From: Flavobacterium pisciphilum
GTDB lineage: Bacteria; Bacteroidota; Bacteroidia; Flavobacteriales; Flavobacteriaceae
Reading direction: 5' to 3'
NCBI RefSeq assembly: GCF_020905345.1
Contig: NZ_JAJJMO010000001.1
Location: 124,001-188,000 of the forward strand
DNA length: 64,000 nucleotides
This document shows positions 61,154 through 64,000 of this stretch, piece by piece. How positions within the stretch are numbered: the first letter of the stretch is position 1; each line of letters opens with the position of its first letter. The notes below the pieces were generated by a model that did no database searches, was not told the origin of the DNA, and was given only the letters and a program-made list of their open reading frames with translations. The translations under genes were made by a program, and so were the position numbers.

Positions 61154-61747
61154 TTAAAAACCAATAGTCCCTTTTTTAGGAGCATATAACAATTTTAGGT
61201 TTTGATAGTTTTTATCAAAATCAGTTTTGGTAATTGCTTCAACAGTCAATAACCATTTTAAATCATTTACCTGAGTTTCATAACTTAAATTAGGGTCTAA
61301 GTTTAAATATTTTTCTATTAAATAATTATCACGGTCATTAAATAAAGTCGTTATAAAATCATCAACAATATTTTTATTCGGTTTGTTTTTCAATAGATAA
61401 ATATAACCGTTATTGTGAGTTCTAATTTTCCATGAATTTTCATTCATTGTGAAGTATATAATCAATAAAATAGTTGCTGTACATGTTGATGCAATCCACA
61501 TGTTTGGATCAGAGTCTTTTTCATCACGAAAATAATATCCTATTCCTGCGATCCCATAAAATAAAATTGAAATCAATAAAATTATTGAATTACTAGATTT
61601 ATAGGTCATCTTTTCTTTTGATAAATTTTCAAAAGCAACTATTCCTTCGCTTTCTCCTCCTATATAAGACGTTTTATAATGTAATTTGTTATCAAGAATA
61701 TTGTACTCTTTTTTTGTAAATAACCTTCTCTGTTTTATTGTTCGCAT
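61154..61747 (-). CDS. Membrane protein of unknown function
   Basis: A 197-residue protein. Two hydrophobic segments (about 52-69 and 85-100, SSNSIILLISILFYGIAGIG and WIASTCTATILLIIYFTM) follow a short basic N-terminus (MRTIKQRRLFTKKEYNILDN). The C-terminal half is soluble, with LLKNKPNKNIVDDFITTLF; the layout recalls bacterial PH-like membrane proteins such as the one at 3104, but I cannot assign a family. A good promoter lies upstream. Confidence 0.65.
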   Translation of the reverse strand: MRTIKQRRLFTKKEYNILDNKLHYKTSYIGGESEGIVAFENLSKEKMTYKSSNSIILLISILFYGIAGIGYYFRDEKDSDPNMWIASTCTATILLIIYFTMNENSWKIRTHNNGYIYLLKNKPNKNIVDDFITTLFNDRDNYLIEKYLNLDPNLSYETQVNDLKWLLTVEAITKTDFDKNYQNLKLLYAPKKGTIGF

Positions 61748-61785
61748 TGATTATCGAATGAATATTTTCAAATTTGAATTGAAAC

Positions 61786-61819
61786 CAAAGATATTCAATT
61801 CAAATTATTTAAATTCCAA
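61786..61819 (-). promoter_or_regulatory. Promoter of the 61154-61747 membrane protein gene
   Basis: The minus strand has TTG at 61819-61817 and TATCTTTG at 61793-61786, 23 bases apart, 39 bases before the start codon. Both elements match the Bacteroidota consensus. Confidence 0.6.
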
Positions 61820-61928
61820 CTATACAAAAAAGGCGCTAGCATTTTATCGAGAATAATTTTTATTACTTTTCTTAAAATATTACTAGATTTTTAGAAGATA
61901 AATAGATATTTTGACTTTTATTATTGTA

Positions 61929-63029
61929 TTACTTTTTAAGAATTTGTAAAGGGAAACCTTTCATCTGTGGGTCTTTTGAAGAGGAATCTAAAAGCTGTAA
62001 AATTGTTGGTGAAATTTGGTTGCTGTACAATTGTTCTTTTGATTTAATTTCTCCTTGTGCTTCTACTCCATTTCCAAAAATAACTAACCAAACTTGATTG
62101 GCTCCTTTTACATCTGAACCGTGATCTCTCCATTTATCCAAGGGTTCTGTCCCCCTACCATGATCTGTTGAAATAATAAAAATGGTATTGTTTTTATAAA
62201 AAGAATCTTTCTGAGTAAAATCCCATAATTGTTTGATTAATGTATCTGTTGCATTTGCTGATTTTAAATAGGCTTCATAGTTCCCATCGTGTGCAAAGTC
62301 ATCTGTTTCTCCATAAGCGATATAAATCAATTCAGGATGTTCCTTTTTCATATATTCTAACGCATAATTAGATGTAAAAGCATCAAGTCGAACTGAATCC
62401 CAAGGTGATGGAACTATTGGTTGTAATTCATTCAGAAAAGCTTCTCTAGGAGTAAGTTTCTTTCCTGTGGCCAATTCAAAACCTGCATTTATAGGCAATT
62501 GGGAACGTTCTCTATTAATAATAAATGGGAATACATCCCAACTACCAAAAGCCGCAACCTTTCCTTTGTAAGACGATAGATTATTTACCTTTTCTAGAAT
62601 AGTAGTGTTTGGATTATTGATTTTGTCATTACTGCTAATTCGTTTATCATCTGCTGCACCAGTTAAAATTTCATTGTATCCAGGATACGAAAACCACATT
62701 GTATTGGTTAAGTTCACATTACTTCCTTCATTTCTATTTCCGTGTAATTGTCCCATTTTGGTCACCTCATTCCAGAAAAAAGGCATTAGAACACTTCTTC
62801 TTTCTTCAGGTGTGTTTCTCCAAAACTTAGTTTTTAAATCTTTAACATCCTTAACATATTTTTTTTCATTAATAAGGTTTGCATCTGCACCTGTGAATAA
62901 TTCCTCCCATCGGAAACCATCTAAAGTAATTAACACGATTTTGGGCTTCTTTGAGGTTTCCTTTTGTTGCGCATGCATTCCAAAAAAGGATAATAAAACT
63001 ATACTTGTAATTGTTACTGTTTTTCTCAT
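61929..63029 (-). CDS. Secreted alkaline-phosphatase-superfamily hydrolase
   Basis: A 366-residue protein with a signal peptide (about 1-21, ending MHAQ). Metal-site motifs are IVLITLDGFRWEELFTGAD near the N-terminus, YGETDDFAHDGNYEAYL in the middle and IISTDHGRGTEPLDKWRDHG near the end, which supply the Asp/His ligands for two zinc ions. These are typical of nucleotide pyrophosphatase/phosphodiesterase-like and related phosphatases. It lies 54 bases downstream of a calcineurin-like phosphoesterase on the same strand, so a phosphate-ester scavenging unit is likely. Confidence 0.88.
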   Translation of the reverse strand: MRKTVTITSIVLLSFFGMHAQQKETSKKPKIVLITLDGFRWEELFTGADANLINEKKYVKDVKDLKTKFWRNTPEERRSVLMPFFWNEVTKMGQLHGNRNEGSNVNLTNTMWFSYPGYNEILTGAADDKRISSNDKINNPNTTILEKVNNLSSYKGKVAAFGSWDVFPFIINRERSQLPINAGFELATGKKLTPREAFLNELQPIVPSPWDSVRLDAFTSNYALEYMKKEHPELIYIAYGETDDFAHDGNYEAYLKSANATDTLIKQLWDFTQKDSFYKNNTIFIISTDHGRGTEPLDKWRDHGSDVKGANQVWLVIFGNGVEAQGEIKSKEQLYSNQISPTILQLLDSSSKDPQMKGFPLQILKK

Positions 63030-63083
63030 TTTTTGATAAATTAAGCTTTAGACTATAATTATTTATTTTATTCTTTTTCCTAG

Positions 63084-64000
63084 TTATTGTATCCACAAAA
63101 CAGCATTACCATGTGCTTCTAAGTTAATTCCTTTGCTTAAAGCTTTTATTCTTATGCTGTGAGCACCAGGTATTAAATTAGCTGGTTTTTCTATTCTCCA
63201 TAGATGCGTACTAATTGTTTCTGGTTTTGGAGATTTAGAAATATTCATACTGTCATATTTTCCTTGGCTTTGTAAATAATATTGCTTTTGGACGTTTGGT
63301 GAAACACCATCGTATTTCATCATTTCGATCCAATTTCCTCCATCATAACTAATGTAGGTTTTCGTTGCCTCATCGGCTGCAAATACATTAGCATATATAA
63401 AGTTATCATTTAAAACGTTTAGTGTTGTATCCCATTCGTTTATTTTTGGTACTGATATATCTATTTGTTTGCTACTAGGTGCTCCAGAAACTTTATAATC
63501 GTATGAATATTTGGTATCATTAATTCCAACTGTCCAGTATCCCTTGGGTGTACCATCATGCATCAATGCAAAAGGAATTTGATCAACATCATGCGGACCT
63601 TGCCACCAAGAACCACATACAGCTCCAGCAACTAACTCATGAATGGGCTCTTGCCCTTCTCTATCAAAATATTTATGATATTGAGTATGAGTATGTCCGG
63701 CGCTAATCAAAACCTTATTAAAGGGCTTTAATGATGTTATTATCCAATCTTTATCTTCCATTTCTTCTAACGGAATGTGCATAAATATGTTTATCGAGTC
63801 ATAATTATCTTTCTCCAATTTAATCAAATTTGTTATAAACTCTTTTTGAGTTTCATCAAGGCGACCTACATATTCTTTTTGATTTGTAGGATAAATGTTA
63901 TTCAGTACCAAGAATAATTGCTTTCCGAATTTAAAAGCATAATATGATGGTCCGAAGATGTCCTCAAAGCTTTTGTCTCTATCATGAAAAGCTTTTTCTT
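63084..64000 (-). CDS. Calcineurin-like metallophosphoesterase, 5' part cut by the window edge
   Basis: The reading frame stays open through the right edge (ending in HDRDKSFEDIFGPSYY, read before the visible interior), so about 305 residues of the C-terminal part are present. FMHIPLEE and SAGHTHTQYH supply late metal-ligand histidines of the calcineurin phosphoesterase fold. The region after about position 63640 toward the stop is the C-terminal beta-rich domain (VAGAVCGSWWQGP; GAHSIRIKALSKGINLEAHG) seen in Bacteroidota members. Probably secreted, but the signal peptide is outside the window. Confidence 0.88.
   Translation of the reverse strand, partial: EKAFHDRDKSFEDIFGPSYYAFKFGKQLFLVLNNIYPTNQKEYVGRLDETQKEFITNLIKLEKDNYDSINIFMHIPLEEMEDKDWIITSLKPFNKVLISAGHTHTQYHKYFDREGQEPIHELVAGAVCGSWWQGPHDVDQIPFALMHDGTPKGYWTVGINDTKYSYDYKVSGAPSSKQIDISVPKINEWDTTLNVLNDNFIYANVFAADEATKTYISYDGGNWIEMMKYDGVSPNVQKQYYLQSQGKYDSMNISKSPKPETISTHLWRIEKPANLIPGAHSIRIKALSKGINLEAHGNAVLWIQ

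Overview
The window is AT-rich chromosomal DNA from a member of the Bacteroidota, most likely a Flavobacterium or close relative. Several features point there: recurring TAnnTTTG promoter elements (the Bacteroidota sigma-A type), few Shine-Dalgarno sequences, an alpha-beta fused branched-chain 2-oxoacid dehydrogenase E1, STM3941-like and DUF6642-like proteins, and intergenic arrays of AACCTTTG-type words. I saw no rRNA, tRNA, CRISPR array, transposase or phage gene.

Layout. 1-3655: a DUF1697 gene fragment and three minus-strand genes (a beta-solenoid/SUKH-like protein, a zinc-ribbon membrane protein, an STM3941-like protein). 4055-13036: recG, a tripartite RND efflux system (adaptor, pump, TolC-like channel) and a bestrophin. 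13108-17263: an AraC regulator beside an aldehyde/alcohol dehydrogenase pair and DUF779; paired direct repeats upstream of the aldehyde dehydrogenase look like its binding site. 17539-19959: pheT. 20262-23275: a TetR cassette (TetR, small unknown protein, LLM flavin monooxygenase, esterase) with three matching operator palindromes, bracketed by two terminators that are near-perfect inverted copies of each other. 23453-33543: mostly housekeeping and secreted genes (histidine phosphatase, DUF885 lipoprotein, fused E1, 2OG-Fe dioxygenase, SUI1/YciH, nucleoside phosphorylase, substrate-binding-like protein, transglutaminase). 33812-37462: a two-gene unit of a ThDP-dependent decarboxylase/ligase and an FAD amine/amino-acid oxidase. 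37707-47742: small accessory units (lipoprotein, ABC-F ATPase, PadR/HAAS, serine hydrolase, DUF2314-ankyrin, Crp/Fnr, SMR exporter, secreted proteins).

The most unusual part is 47789-54375, a four-gene minus-strand operon: a 753-residue tyrosinase with all six copper-ligand histidines and a long helical tail; a fused HEAT-like/SCO1-like/MerC-like membrane protein that looks like its copper supplier; a BBE-type oxidase with both residues for bicovalent FAD; and a 359-residue protein I do not recognise. A decayed fragment joining pieces of the last and first genes of such an operon lies at about 60097-60194. Next to it is a small beta-trefoil lectin-like gene made of three almost identical repeats.

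54672-59917 holds two carboxylate transporters and a DUF2490 protein divergent from a LytS/LytTR two-component pair, which is a likely substrate-responsive transport module. The window ends with a membrane protein, a secreted alkaline-phosphatase-superfamily enzyme and a calcineurin-like phosphoesterase that runs off the right edge.
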